From Coxiellaceae bacterium (GTDB lineage Bacteria > Pseudomonadota > Gammaproteobacteria > Coxiellales > Coxiellaceae): a stretch of 37,144 nt of DNA. Below, in pieces: positions 1 to 8,115 of the stretch. Position 1 is the first letter of the stretch. Each line of letters starts with the position of its first letter. The position numbers were made by a program, and so were the translations under genes. The DNA lies in the NCBI GenBank assembly GCA_029212925.1, contig JARGOB010000014.1:1-37144 (forward strand), given 5' to 3'. The notes under the pieces are model-generated. The model was not told the DNA's origin and did no database searches. It saw nothing but the letters and a program-made list of their open reading frames with translations.

Positions 1-54
1 AACTGTACCAACGTTTAAGTGTGGCTTGCCTCTTTCAAATTTTTCCTTTGACAT
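1..54 (-). CDS. tuf: Elongation factor Tu, N-terminal fragment (runs off the window)
   Basis: The reverse strand reads MSKEKFERGKPHLNVGTV, the invariant first 18 residues of bacterial EF-Tu, the GTPase that delivers aminoacyl-tRNA to the ribosome. Only these codons are inside the window; the rest lies to the left. An AGAGGA ribosome-binding site sits just upstream of the ATG (forward-strand positions about 63-68). It follows tRNA-Tyr, tRNA-Gly and tRNA-Thr on the same strand, the same order as the tyrU-glyT-thrT-tufB operon of E. coli, so it is probably the tufB-type copy, co-transcribed with the tRNAs. The identity is near certain; which tuf copy it is cannot be seen here. Confidence 0.95.
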   Translation of the reverse strand, partial: MSKEKFERGKPHLNVGTV

Positions 55-121
55 CGAGATATTCCTCTAAACCAAAAATTAAACAAAAACAAAATGTTAC
101 TACAACATTCTAGCCAAATCC

Positions 122-196
<75 letters not shown>

Positions 197-204
197 AGCA
201 ATTA

Positions 205-275
205 AGCGGGTGATGGGAATCGAACCCACACCATCAGCTTGGAAGGCTGAGGTTCTACCGTTGAACTACACCCGC
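205..275 (-). tRNA. tRNA-Gly (anticodon TCC)
   Basis: The acceptor GCGGGTG pairs with CACCCGC, and the anticodon arm TCAGC-CTTCCAA-GCTGA gives anticodon TCC. The T-arm carries GGTTCGATTCC. CCA is not encoded: the bases after the discriminator T are TAA, so the end must be added by nucleotidyltransferase. It lies between tRNA-Tyr and tRNA-Thr. Confidence 0.96.
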
Positions 276-374
276 GAGCCAAATGATAGAACACAAAAGA
301 CAAAAAAAATGATTAATATCAAAAGCTTGCCTTCCCTCAATCTCCTGTGATCTATCCTCTGATCCAATCTATTC

Positions 375-456
375 TGGAGGGGGGAGGATTCGAACCTCCG
401 AAGGCTGAGCCGCCAGATTTACAGTCTGGTCCCTTTGACCGCTCGGGTACCCCTCC
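375..456 (-). tRNA. tRNA-Tyr (anticodon GTA)
   Basis: A class II tRNA of 82 nt with a long variable arm. The acceptor GGAGGGG pairs with CCCCTCC, and the anticodon arm CCAGA-CTGTAAA-TCTGG gives GTA. The T-arm is GGAGG-TTCGAAT-CCTCC. CCA is not encoded (GAA follows the discriminator A). It is the first gene of the tRNA-tuf operon. Confidence 0.97.
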
Positions 457-471
457 CTAAAATAGCCCGTT

Positions 472-500
472 ATTGTCGTTACTTCGCACCCCGTTGTCAA
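472..500 (-). promoter_or_regulatory. Sigma-70 promoter of the tRNA-Tyr/Gly/Thr-tuf operon
   Basis: On the reverse strand a perfect -35 TTGACA (forward 495-500) is followed by exactly 17 bases and a -10 GACAAT (forward 472-477, 4/6). Transcription should start about 10 bases before tRNA-Tyr. The stretch just after the -10, AACGGGC, is GC-rich, as at stringently controlled stable-RNA promoters; that control is inferred. Confidence 0.75.
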
Positions 501-631
501 CTAAAGATTTGTATAAATGTGCGGATTTTGCTGCAAAAATCCAATATGTTGTAGCTGCTTGCTACTGGACAACTGAATCGAACTCCATTAGCATTGGCTC
601 CGTCAATTAAGGTTAAGGAACATAACACCCC

Positions 632-1636
632 ATGCAAGCGACCAAAGCGGTGACCGCAGCAGTTTCACTCGACGAAATTCGCGCGCCAGTACAGGCCGAT
701 TTTGATGCAGTTAATCGTCTAATTACCGATGAACTATTCTCAGATGTGCCTTTAATTCAAGAAGTTGCGAAACATATCGTTAGCAGCGGTGGCAAACGAC
801 TACGTCCATTATTGGTACTATTAAGTGCCAAAGCTTGCGGCTATACCGGTGAAGAACAGCACGAACTAGCAACAGTTATCGAATTTATTCACACCGCCAC
901 CTTATTACATGACGATGTGGTCGATAAAACCGACCTACGTCGAGGCGAACAAACCGCCAATGAACTGTGGGGCAACTCCGCCAGCATCTTAGTTGGCGAT
1001 TTCTTGTACTCGCGCTCTTTTCAGATTCTTGCCAAACGCGCGAACGTCACAGTTACCAAGGTTCTAGCTGATTCCACTAACATTATTTCTGAAGGTGAAG
1101 TACTGCAGCTGATCCATCAACATGACACCGATCTGTCTAAAGAACATTATTTACGCGTTATCGAACGCAAGACAGCCGAATTATTCCAAGCGGCTTGTCA
1201 GATTGGCGCCATCATTGGTCAAGCTGATAGTCACGAACTGCAAAATAGCATGCGCCAATTTGGTCACGACTTTGGTGTAGCCTATCAAATCATCGATGAT
1301 GTATTGGATTATATGGCTGACCCTGAAGTGTCAGGCAAAGCTATCGGTAACGATCTGCGTGAAGGTAAAATCACATTACCATTATTACGCACGTTAGAAA
1401 CCTGTGATGAAGCAACAAAACAATTAATCCATCAAGTGATCGACAAAGGCGCTACAGAAGAACAACTGCAATCCCTGGTTACCGCCGTAAAGCAGTGTGA
1501 TGCCTATACCTATTGCGTTAATGAAGCCAATCGCTATATTGATAACGCATTAGAGCATTTAGATGTACTACCACAATCTGAATGCAAACAATCGTTAGTT
1601 AACTTGTGTCAATTTGTGTTAGAACGACATTATTAA
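632..1636 (+). CDS. ispB: Octaprenyl (polyprenyl) diphosphate synthase
   Basis: This 334-aa trans-prenyltransferase elongates farnesyl diphosphate with isopentenyl diphosphate to make the side chain of ubiquinone/menaquinone. The family signatures are all present: GGKRLRP at residues 53-59, the first aspartate-rich motif DDVVDKTDLRRG at 94-105, and the second motif DDVLDY at 222-227 with the downstream GNDLREGK. The length is usual for IspB (about 320-335). An AAGGA lies at 614-618, somewhat far (13 bases) from the ATG, so the exact start is slightly uncertain. The stop overlaps the end of the convergent minus-strand gene by a few bases. Product chain length (octaprenyl or other) cannot be read from the sequence. 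Confidence 0.93.
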   Translation: MQATKAVTAAVSLDEIRAPVQADFDAVNRLITDELFSDVPLIQEVAKHIVSSGGKRLRPLLVLLSAKACGYTGEEQHELATVIEFIHTATLLHDDVVDKTDLRRGEQTANELWGNSASILVGDFLYSRSFQILAKRANVTVTKVLADSTNIISEGEVLQLIHQHDTDLSKEHYLRVIERKTAELFQAACQIGAIIGQADSHELQNSMRQFGHDFGVAYQIIDDVLDYMADPEVSGKAIGNDLREGKITLPLLRTLETCDEATKQLIHQVIDKGATEEQLQSLVTAVKQCDAYTYCVNEANRYIDNALEHLDVLPQSECKQSLVNLCQFVLERHY

Positions 1637-2007
1637 GGCTGACTTGACCAGCAATCTACTAGCCTTTTGTAGCGACGCTTGTCAAATATCTTTAATGCAG
1701 ACTCTTCGTTGTTCCGGATAGCGATCATGGCGCCCAAGTTTTTTTCGGGATCAATAAACCGTGCCAGTAATTCTTCAGGCATAATCTGCTTGCCCACCAC
1801 ATAATCTGCTGGCGGATTAGCCATATTATCTCTATAAGTCTCCCCCGGTGCTGGCAAAGTAAAGGCGTGGCCACCTTTCCAATCAGCCACATCAAGTGTT
1901 TCTCTGTGAAATTTATCCCATGCATTTTTATCAACAAAAAAGTATTCGCCGCTGTCAGCATTCACAATTATTGTTTCCGAACCGGCTTCCATTAATATTA
2001 ACCGCAT
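1633..2007 (-). CDS. Hypothetical protein, 124 aa, coupled to the cupin gene
   Basis: I do not recognise this 124-aa protein. It has no signal peptide or membrane segment. The N-terminus (LILMEAGSETIIVNADSGEYFFVD) suggests a small beta-rich domain and the C-terminus is basic (KIFDKRRYKRLVD). Its ATG shares one base with the stop codon of the upstream cupin-like gene (TAATG arrangement), so the two are almost certainly translated as a coupled pair and may work together. Its stop overlaps the end of ispB, which runs the other way. The reading frame is supported by this coupling and by protein-like composition. Confidence 0.7.
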   Translation of the reverse strand: MRLILMEAGSETIIVNADSGEYFFVDKNAWDKFHRETLDVADWKGGHAFTLPAPGETYRDNMANPPADYVVGKQIMPEELLARFIDPEKNLGAMIAIRNNEESALKIFDKRRYKRLVDCWSSQP

Positions 2008-3134
2008 TAGTCTCCATCCTCATAGAAGTCGCCATGATAACGACCAAACGTATCACGCAGTATACCCTCATCACTAAGCAGCTCTCCTGTAATAAGGTTT
2101 AACAGGTATTTTTTTGAGTAAGTAACAAATTTTGGATTTGATGCTTGCAAGTTACTAAAAATAATATTGCCACGTGGAGAATTTTTCGCCTTAAGCGTAG
2201 TCCAGCGCGTTGCCACCGCAATTGAATTCGGTGATGTATTAGTTACCGCATGCCACCACCATGGCGAGAACAACAACATATCACCCGGCTCTAATAAGAC
2301 ACTGTATTTTGGCAGGCGATTATATATCGGATTAGTTTTTTCATACGCGTCAGATGATAAGGTATGATCTTTAACGGAACACAATGCATTTAATGCACTC
2401 GAGTTTAACACTGGCCTTAACGCATAGGAGTATTCCGGCGGTACAAATGTCCAATGCTTATTGCCATGAATCATCAAAAATGAATTAAAGTCAGTTGCAC
2501 AATGCATGCGCACCCCCGTGTCCGCGCCTCCTATAAATATCTGCACGATCGCATTAGCCGCTACAGGCGAATAATACTTCTTTAATTGTTCGTAGTTAAT
2601 GTCATCTAACAATTCAGGATTGCTGATAAAAATTTGCGATGTGTTATGCACATACACTTTATCTGGATTACCTGGCCGCATTTTTGCAATCACCTCTCCC
2701 AGTTTCCCTTTAGGGAAATCATCGGCGCCACCCTTTTGGTATTCAACCAAATACGCCACTTCAGCATCCGCATATTGCTCGGCCAAATAATCTAATGACC
2801 ATTGCTTTACGGCTTTACTCTGCTTCAAAAATCCACGCAATACAAATGGCGGCACATGCGACTGACAAATCATTTCTTTGAAGTCGTCACCAGTGATATC
2901 TTCCACTTGATAGCTAGCGACTTCATATTGATAATCTTCAGGGCGAAAATTGATACAATTTTCATTGTAGCGCTGCAACATTTTAGCTATTAGCTGCTCT
3001 TCATATGCCTTCATAAAATCAGTACATTCAAATTGATTACGCAGGGTATACATCAATGAACAAGTGACTTCGTCCTCGGGATCCAACCGAAGTAAAGACA
3101 GGTTATGCTGGATATGCTCACTTTGCTTATTCAT
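2007..3134 (-). CDS. JmjC/cupin_8-like protein with altered metal site
   Basis: This 375-aa protein resembles the cupin_8/JmjC group of Fe(II)/2-oxoglutarate oxygenases (protein hydroxylases, RoxA-like and FIH-like). Visible pieces are GVRMHCATDFNSF around residues 207-219, followed by GNKHWTFVPP (224-233) where the family has GxKxWxLxPP, and the distal strand PGDMLLFSPWWWHAV (283-297) with H295. The canonical first metal motif is HxD; aligned on the family asparagine (N217), H211 is kept but the aspartate position is A213. D215 might substitute. Activity is therefore doubtful. It is the first gene of a two-gene unit with the 124-aa protein and is divergent from the MFS gene across 51 bases. 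The fold call is good; the substrate is unknown. Confidence 0.75.
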   Translation of the reverse strand: MNKQSEHIQHNLSLLRLDPEDEVTCSLMYTLRNQFECTDFMKAYEEQLIAKMLQRYNENCINFRPEDYQYEVASYQVEDITGDDFKEMICQSHVPPFVLRGFLKQSKAVKQWSLDYLAEQYADAEVAYLVEYQKGGADDFPKGKLGEVIAKMRPGNPDKVYVHNTSQIFISNPELLDDINYEQLKKYYSPVAANAIVQIFIGGADTGVRMHCATDFNSFLMIHGNKHWTFVPPEYSYALRPVLNSSALNALCSVKDHTLSSDAYEKTNPIYNRLPKYSVLLEPGDMLLFSPWWWHAVTNTSPNSIAVATRWTTLKAKNSPRGNIIFSNLQASNPKFVTYSKKYLLNLITGELLSDEGILRDTFGRYHGDFYEDGD

Positions 3135-3185
3135 ACAATAAGTATATCATATAGATACAATTTCACTGCTCATGCCAAGGAAGCC

Positions 3186-4373
3186 ATGTCAAATCAACAA
3201 CTCTCAAGCCGCCATAAAATGCTGCACGCTCTATTGTGCTATTTAGTTGTTCCCATGTCAGGCCTAGGCATCGATATTTATACACCCTCCTTGCCCAGCT
3301 TAATGCATTATTTTAGCGTAGATAGTAACGCGGCCAAATATTCGATCACCATTTATATATTAAGCATAGGTATTTTTCAGCCCGTGGTCGGCCCTTTGTC
3401 TGATGCACTCGGCAGACGCTGGCTAGTCTTATTCGGTTTAGCCGCCACCGTCATTATGATGTGGCTTGCAACACTAGCATCCTCCATGCATGCGTTATGG
3501 ATTATCCGATTCTTTCAAGGCATGGTGATTTCATTTGCACTCGTACCAGCACGCGCTTTATTAAAAGATCTATTTGATGGTGATGAATTTAGAAAACGCG
3601 TCAATACCTTAACCGTTGTATGGGCATTAGGGCCATTAATCGCACCTTATATTGGCGGTTATATTCAAACCTACTGGGGCTGGAAAGCAAATTTTTACAC
3701 CCTAGCGATTTATGCATTCCTGGTCGCCATTTATGCACAATGCATCACCAAGGAAACCATTCAACAAAGAAACCCTTTTCACCTTGGCAAGATGCTGGCA
3801 AGTTATTTGCTGATATTAAAAAACCCTGTATTCCTGAATACTACCCTTATGCAATCCATGTGTTACTGCCATATTGTGGTCTATGGCGTTCTGGGTTCGT
3901 TCCTTATTCAAGCTGGCATGCATTACAGCGCCATTGTATTTGGCCAAACCGCATTGGCAGTCGGTTGTGCTTGGTTAATCGGCAATCTAGTAAATCGCTT
4001 TACGCCGCAAGTCCGCGACGCACGAAAAGTGTTATTTTGCTCGTTGGGTGGTCTTTGCGTCTCGGTGGTGATGATCCTGTTAGCATGCTTCCAACAATTC
4101 AGTCTCGCTAGCTTGCTTATACCGATGCTGCTACTGTCTTTCTTTGCCAGTATTATTTATCCGATTTTATTTGGCAGTGCAATTGCCCTTTTCCCCAAAC
4201 ACGCCGCCACAGCGAGCGCGGTGAATGTGGGTTTGGTAATGATTTTTGTCAGTGTGTTAACCACCATTAGCTCCAGTATTCATGACGCCAACCTATTCCC
4301 CATCAGTATTACTTTTTTCATATTTTGGTGCATTTCATTGCTACTGTACCCCTCGCTATTTAAGCGGTCTTAA
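3186..4373 (+). CDS. Bcr/CflA-type MFS drug exporter
   Basis: A 395-aa major facilitator with about 12 hydrophobic segments. The N-terminal signature GLGIDIYTPSLPSL, then GPLSDALGRR between TM2 and TM3 (family form G-P-L-S-D-xx-G-R-R), identifies the Bcr/CflA drug:H+ antiporter group (bicyclomycin/chloramphenicol-type exporters). An earlier in-frame ATG at 3105 is rejected: it would lie inside the divergent cupin-like gene and adds a non-family leader, whereas ATG 3186 has AAGGA directly upstream and starts at the expected place. Substrate cannot be told. Followed after about 90 bases by the four-TM protein gene on the same strand. Confidence 0.9.
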   Translation: MSNQQLSSRHKMLHALLCYLVVPMSGLGIDIYTPSLPSLMHYFSVDSNAAKYSITIYILSIGIFQPVVGPLSDALGRRWLVLFGLAATVIMMWLATLASSMHALWIIRFFQGMVISFALVPARALLKDLFDGDEFRKRVNTLTVVWALGPLIAPYIGGYIQTYWGWKANFYTLAIYAFLVAIYAQCITKETIQQRNPFHLGKMLASYLLILKNPVFLNTTLMQSMCYCHIVVYGVLGSFLIQAGMHYSAIVFGQTALAVGCAWLIGNLVNRFTPQVRDARKVLFCSLGGLCVSVVMILLACFQQFSLASLLIPMLLLSFFASIIYPILFGSAIALFPKHAATASAVNVGLVMIFVSVLTTISSSIHDANLFPISITFFIFWCISLLLYPSLFKRS

Positions 4374-4466
4374 TCTGCTGTTAAGGTTTTTCCCAGCCAA
4401 TAATGAAGACAGTATTAAATCAGCTGTGCTAGCATATTTGCGGAGAATATAAACGGGGAGAACCAC

Positions 4467-5099
4467 ATGTCTAGAGCAAGAGCACCACAATTTGATGACA
4501 ACGCACACCAAGCAGAACACCACTTAACATTATCAGCCAAGCTATATGCTGGCGCCGTGACAACTTTTATTCTGGGAAGTTCAGTATTACTTCACGAACT
4601 GCTGCACGATCGCAGACGTGGCATGTATTTCGTCGGTGATGCTTTGCTACTGACCGCACTGATACTAGCGCCTGTTGCCGGCTACCAATTGAATCGAGGC
4701 CTCAATAAAGTTGACCCTGCACCAGTGGAACTAAAGGAATCAATAAATGCAGGATTACTTGATGGCGCACCTACGATTAAAAAACCATTCGCTGGCATTG
4801 CTAGCCGCTACTTTACTCGTAGCGCGATTACACTCGGCGTTGTCGGTGCTGTGCTGAGTGCATGCGCCGTCGCTGAAGAAAACTACCGTATCTATAAGGG
4901 GTACGATAAAAACGTTACGCTTGCTACCGAAGCGGTACTAGGCATAGGCGCACTATTAACCGTTGCCGCTTCTGCTGTTGCAGTTTTTGCAGTGAAACAA
5001 AAGATTTGGGAAAAGCAGCACCCCGGTCATGGCACAGCCACATCACCCTATGACGAGGACTATGACACCAGTTGTCTAGCACGCTTTCGACGCATGTAA
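4467..5099 (+). CDS. Four-TM membrane protein of unknown function
   Basis: A 210-aa protein not recognised. Hydrophobic segments are at about residues 24-45 (LYAGAVTTFILGSSVLL), 51-72 (GMYFVGDALLLTALILAPVAG), 116-136 and 150-172, arranged as two pairs separated by a polar loop of about 40 residues. A strong ribosome-binding site (GGGGAG) precedes the ATG. The polar N-terminus is His-rich and there is no signal peptide. The two-pair layout and the glycine-rich last TM (IGALLTVAASAVAVFAVKQK) resemble the 258-aa protein at 26773-27549 (IGAMITVAVFDIALSAIWCYKQ), so they may be distant paralogues. It converges on the 872-aa gene. Confidence 0.75.
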   Translation: MSRARAPQFDDNAHQAEHHLTLSAKLYAGAVTTFILGSSVLLHELLHDRRRGMYFVGDALLLTALILAPVAGYQLNRGLNKVDPAPVELKESINAGLLDGAPTIKKPFAGIASRYFTRSAITLGVVGAVLSACAVAEENYRIYKGYDKNVTLATEAVLGIGALLTVAASAVAVFAVKQKIWEKQHPGHGTATSPYDEDYDTSCLARFRRM

Positions 5100-5107
5100 G
5101 CAACTTG

Positions 5108-7726
5108 CTATATCAAACGATTAGCCGCACCCCTACGGTGCGGCTCAAGTAAATCTTCAAGTTTTGCTAATACGCGACGCATTTGCTTTGTGGTTTTACG
5201 CGCACCCATGCCACCAAACATACTCGTACTAGCAGACACAATGGGCTGTTGATCATTAACATGCTTATTAAACTTACCATGACGATGCTGATCCATATGC
5301 AAATCAATCGCATCATTAGCGTACTCACCGTTTTCATCGAGTAAATGCAAGGTATAATGCAGGTTCGGCAACTTTTCATACAAACCTTCAAACACCTCGA
5401 CTAACTGTGGTATCGTGCTCGCTTGCGCTATATCTTTAAGATAACGCTCCATGCCTTGCGCTTTAGCGCGGCCCATTAAATGAAAATTAAAATGATGCCT
5501 CTCCGAAGTCGATAACGTATTGGGCCGCTTGCCTTTTCTGCGTAACTTAGCACACATGTCATCGTATTTTGAATGCAAGCTATTAATGCGTTTATCTAAA
5601 TCCATAAATTGATTTGAACTGAACAATGCCTGCTTGATATCACGTAATTGACTCGGATCTTGAGCATATAACGGCTCCCACTCCTTCACAGCTGGTCCAA
5701 AATTATTTTGCTGATTGGCCCAGCTAATAACTACTGGCTGTCGGAGGCTTTTCCCCTCACTCGCCATTGGTACTGCCTGCCCTGCACGCATGCGACGTAC
5801 ACTGACGGCAGCACTAGCTCGTAATTTGCTCGACTTAGTATGAATTAAGTCATCCAATATAACGCTATCACCAGTCACTTCTCGCACCAACGCATGGGTC
5901 ACACGTTCCACCATTTGTCTATGTGCGTCTTTAGCCAACACACAACTCACCGCTACTTGTTCTTTAGCCTCAGCACGGACACCCCAACGTTGTATAACAC
6001 CATCACCGTCGACCGGACCATACAATTGTTCATGCAAACCTAAAGCAGTATCAATCATGCCGCTCACGCGCTGTAAATACGCCGTTAAATCTAAACCATT
6101 ATAATTTTCTTGATCATGTGGCACCAATCCCTCAGCCTTCATCTTTAACCACACTTGCCGCACAGCACTCCAATCTATCCTTGCTTGCTTTAGTGTTCGG
6201 CCACGAATAATACTGATTTTTGCATCAGCTACTGCGCGTGTTAACTCATCCAACAACCCCAAAGCTTTTTTAGCCTGCTGCAGCTTGGCATGCATCTCAA
6301 GTGACAAAGCTGCCACCATTTCAAAACGCTTAGCTCGCAGCGCTTGCAACTGAGCCAGATCTGATTTTTTTAATCGACACTCTTCACCATACGTCGGCGA
6401 GGATGAAACACCGGGTATATCCGCCTCAACATCTGTGACACTCATTGCTCTGGCAGATATGTTTGCCCTGAATTGCTCCGCGGAGTTACGCTGGGACAGC
6501 ACATCTATATCCACCTCACCTTCCCCTAAAAAGGGCTGCCTGACTTTTCGTTTCATGCCTATAATCGCTGGTAACTCTCTCTTGGCATCATACGACAACC
6601 CTTCCCGGTAAAAATGTCCCTCACCGTCCTCAAGGTCACAACCCAAATTCCATAATAATTCAGCCACTCTAAACTCGGCTGTTTTATATCTACCTGTTTC
6701 TGACGGCGCAACCAATTCAGCACACCGCTCATGCAATTGAGCAAAACGACCAAAATTCTCTAAACGGTCCGTGCCTTGGAATAATGGTTTTAAATGATTA
6801 TCCAAAGTAAAACACAGGACTTGATCCGGCTCACCGTCAGTTACAGCTTTCTTCACTAACTGCAAACCTGCAGGAACAGTGTGTACAACCGTGCGCTCAA
6901 CCTCTTCCTCGACCTGCTGCATTCGCCAGTTGCGATGCGTTTCTATTTCTTTTCGTTTATAGCTCGTGTCATAAGCTTCTGGCACATAGCGCAACTCATA
7001 CTCTTTGGGATCAAGCGCGCCAGACAGCAACCAACTCGCCGGGTTAAAATCTCCACCCAGCTCAGGTGGCATTTGGTGATACCATTCGTGGCGCAATAGC
7101 ATGTTGAGCAATGGAAACAATCGCTCAGACTGCTTCACTGTGACCACATCAGTACCAACTAAGCCCATATCGGCCGCTAAACGTTGTCGTTTCTTCTGGG
7201 CATTTATTCTTTCTTCATCAGAACAACCAAGCTGTAGATGCTCAACACCCATCATACGGAATTCACAGGCGGCGGCTGTTAGCTCATTCGCTAACAGTGG
7301 CTGCATGGTGGGAAAATGCGTTACAAATTGGCCGAATTGTTCCGCACTGCTAAAACAAGTTTCGGTAGTGCCTATCGGTGACATACCGCCTGTAACCGTC
7401 CAATCTTCTAATGAGCTGCTGTCATCGCCAGGGTTTGCTGCAGCTTTTGCTTCACGCTCACGTCTCTGCAATTCTCGTTTAGATATCCCCTTTGAAATGC
7501 GTAATTGAGGTTGTGGTGGCACATAGCTGCGTCGCTCTTCTGCCGCTTGTTGCCTCCTTCGATAAGCTAAACGTTCTTCAACGGTTAGTAATGTTCGCTT
7601 GAGTGGGCGAGCACCCTCATCTCGGTCAGCACTACCACCTATTACTCGCAGACCACCATCACCACATTGTCTACGTGATTGCAGTGCATATTTGTTCGTG
7701 CTTAATAGCTTTAGGCTGAAAAACAT
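5108..7726 (-). CDS. Large soluble protein of unknown function, 872 aa
   Basis: A long uninterrupted frame with no domain I recognise. The N-terminus is basic and highly charged (residues about 40-95 contain several Arg/Lys/Glu-rich blocks), there is a Lys/Gln-rich helical stretch near the middle, and the end is basic (EPHRRGAANRLI). No signal peptide or TM segment. The frame can be extended six codons upstream to a TTG at 7744, but ATG 7726 has a strong purine-rich ribosome-binding site (GAAGGGAG) immediately before it and is preferred. Size, lack of bacterial homology that I can name and genomic neighbours make a secreted effector plausible, but this is only inference. Confidence 0.75.
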   Translation of the reverse strand: MFFSLKLLSTNKYALQSRRQCGDGGLRVIGGSADRDEGARPLKRTLLTVEERLAYRRRQQAAEERRSYVPPQPQLRISKGISKRELQRREREAKAAANPGDDSSSLEDWTVTGGMSPIGTTETCFSSAEQFGQFVTHFPTMQPLLANELTAAACEFRMMGVEHLQLGCSDEERINAQKKRQRLAADMGLVGTDVVTVKQSERLFPLLNMLLRHEWYHQMPPELGGDFNPASWLLSGALDPKEYELRYVPEAYDTSYKRKEIETHRNWRMQQVEEEVERTVVHTVPAGLQLVKKAVTDGEPDQVLCFTLDNHLKPLFQGTDRLENFGRFAQLHERCAELVAPSETGRYKTAEFRVAELLWNLGCDLEDGEGHFYREGLSYDAKRELPAIIGMKRKVRQPFLGEGEVDIDVLSQRNSAEQFRANISARAMSVTDVEADIPGVSSSPTYGEECRLKKSDLAQLQALRAKRFEMVAALSLEMHAKLQQAKKALGLLDELTRAVADAKISIIRGRTLKQARIDWSAVRQVWLKMKAEGLVPHDQENYNGLDLTAYLQRVSGMIDTALGLHEQLYGPVDGDGVIQRWGVRAEAKEQVAVSCVLAKDAHRQMVERVTHALVREVTGDSVILDDLIHTKSSKLRASAAVSVRRMRAGQAVPMASEGKSLRQPVVISWANQQNNFGPAVKEWEPLYAQDPSQLRDIKQALFSSNQFMDLDKRINSLHSKYDDMCAKLRRKGKRPNTLSTSERHHFNFHLMGRAKAQGMERYLKDIAQASTIPQLVEVFEGLYEKLPNLHYTLHLLDENGEYANDAIDLHMDQHRHGKFNKHVNDQQPIVSASTSMFGGMGARKTTKQMRRVLAKLEDLLEPHRRGAANRLI
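5123..5145. repeat. Perfect 9-bp hairpin at the 3' end of the 872-aa gene
   Basis: AGCCGCACC and GGTGCGGCT form a perfect 9-bp GC-rich stem with a five-base loop. It lies inside the last codons of the minus-strand gene and 24 bases after the stop of the convergent four-TM gene. There is no T-run on either side, so intrinsic termination is uncertain; it may protect the 3' ends. Confidence 0.5.
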
Positions 7727-7908
7727 CGCTCCCTTCTCCCTCAATGTCTTTCATTCAATACTATTGGCGAATTATTAAGGAAACCTTAAAGGACATTGTT
7801 AACATCAAATAATATTCAATAATATTAGAAGTTTACGTACGTTTAGTTCGCGGCGGCATGGTGAACTTTTCTGGCTAAGTAGGGGGATCAGGGCTGGTAT
7901 GTAAGGTC

Positions 7909-7937
7909 TTGCGCCTTAGCATTAATCTGCTTACACT
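7909..7937 (+). promoter_or_regulatory. Sigma-70 promoter of tRNA-Pro
   Basis: TTGCGC (7909-7914, 4/6 to TTGACA) is followed by a 17-base spacer and TACACT (7932-7937, 4/6 to TATAAT). A start near 7943 would give a short leader before the mature tRNA at 7951. Confidence 0.6.
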
Positions 7938-7950
7938 GCCTGCTTGTACA

Positions 7951-8024
7951 CGGAGTGTAGCTCAGCCTGGTAGAGCACTGCCTTCGGGAGGCAGGGGTCG
8001 GAGGTTCAAATCCTCTCTCTCCGA
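7951..8024 (+). tRNA. tRNA-Pro (anticodon CGG)
   Basis: The anticodon arm CTGCC-TTCGGGA-GGCAG gives CGG, the D-arm is AGCTCAGCCTGGTAGAGC and the T-arm GGTTCAAATCC. The acceptor CGGAGTG faces CTCTCCG, leaving one U-U mismatch at the sixth pair. CCA is not encoded (TCA follows the discriminator A). It reads closely like gammaproteobacterial tRNA-Pro(CGG). The palindromic array begins only six bases downstream. Confidence 0.95.
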
Positions 8025-8030
8025 TCAGTC

Positions 8031-8093
8031 CATCATACCACTGGTATGATACTGTTGGTATGATACTACTGGTATGATACCATTGGTACGATG
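8031..8093. repeat. Array of 14-bp units with palindromic core, upstream of ATPase gene
   Basis: TGGTATGATAC occurs at 8042, 8056 and 8070 and a variant TGGTACGATG at 8084, so the units are spaced by exactly 14 bp. An inverted copy CATCATACCA lies at 8031-8040, making ATCATACCA-c-TGGTATGAT a palindrome, and TGGTAT-G-ATACCA at 8070-8082 is itself a perfect odd palindrome. The array ends 22 bases before the ATPase start codon. It could be an operator for autoregulation, a protein-binding array of iteron type, or a small mobile palindromic repeat. The repeat structure is seen; the role is inferred. Confidence 0.85.
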
Positions 8094-8115
8094 ACAACCC
8101 TTCAATGAGATCATA

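Noticed and set aside
3105..3185. N-terminal extension of the MFS exporter
   Set aside because: The added 27 residues would be encoded inside the divergent cupin-like gene; ATG 3186 has a good ribosome-binding site and the family start.
5123..5145. Hairpin as a proven intrinsic terminator
   Set aside because: The stem is perfect but inside coding sequence and without a T-run on either strand, so it is listed only as a hairpin.
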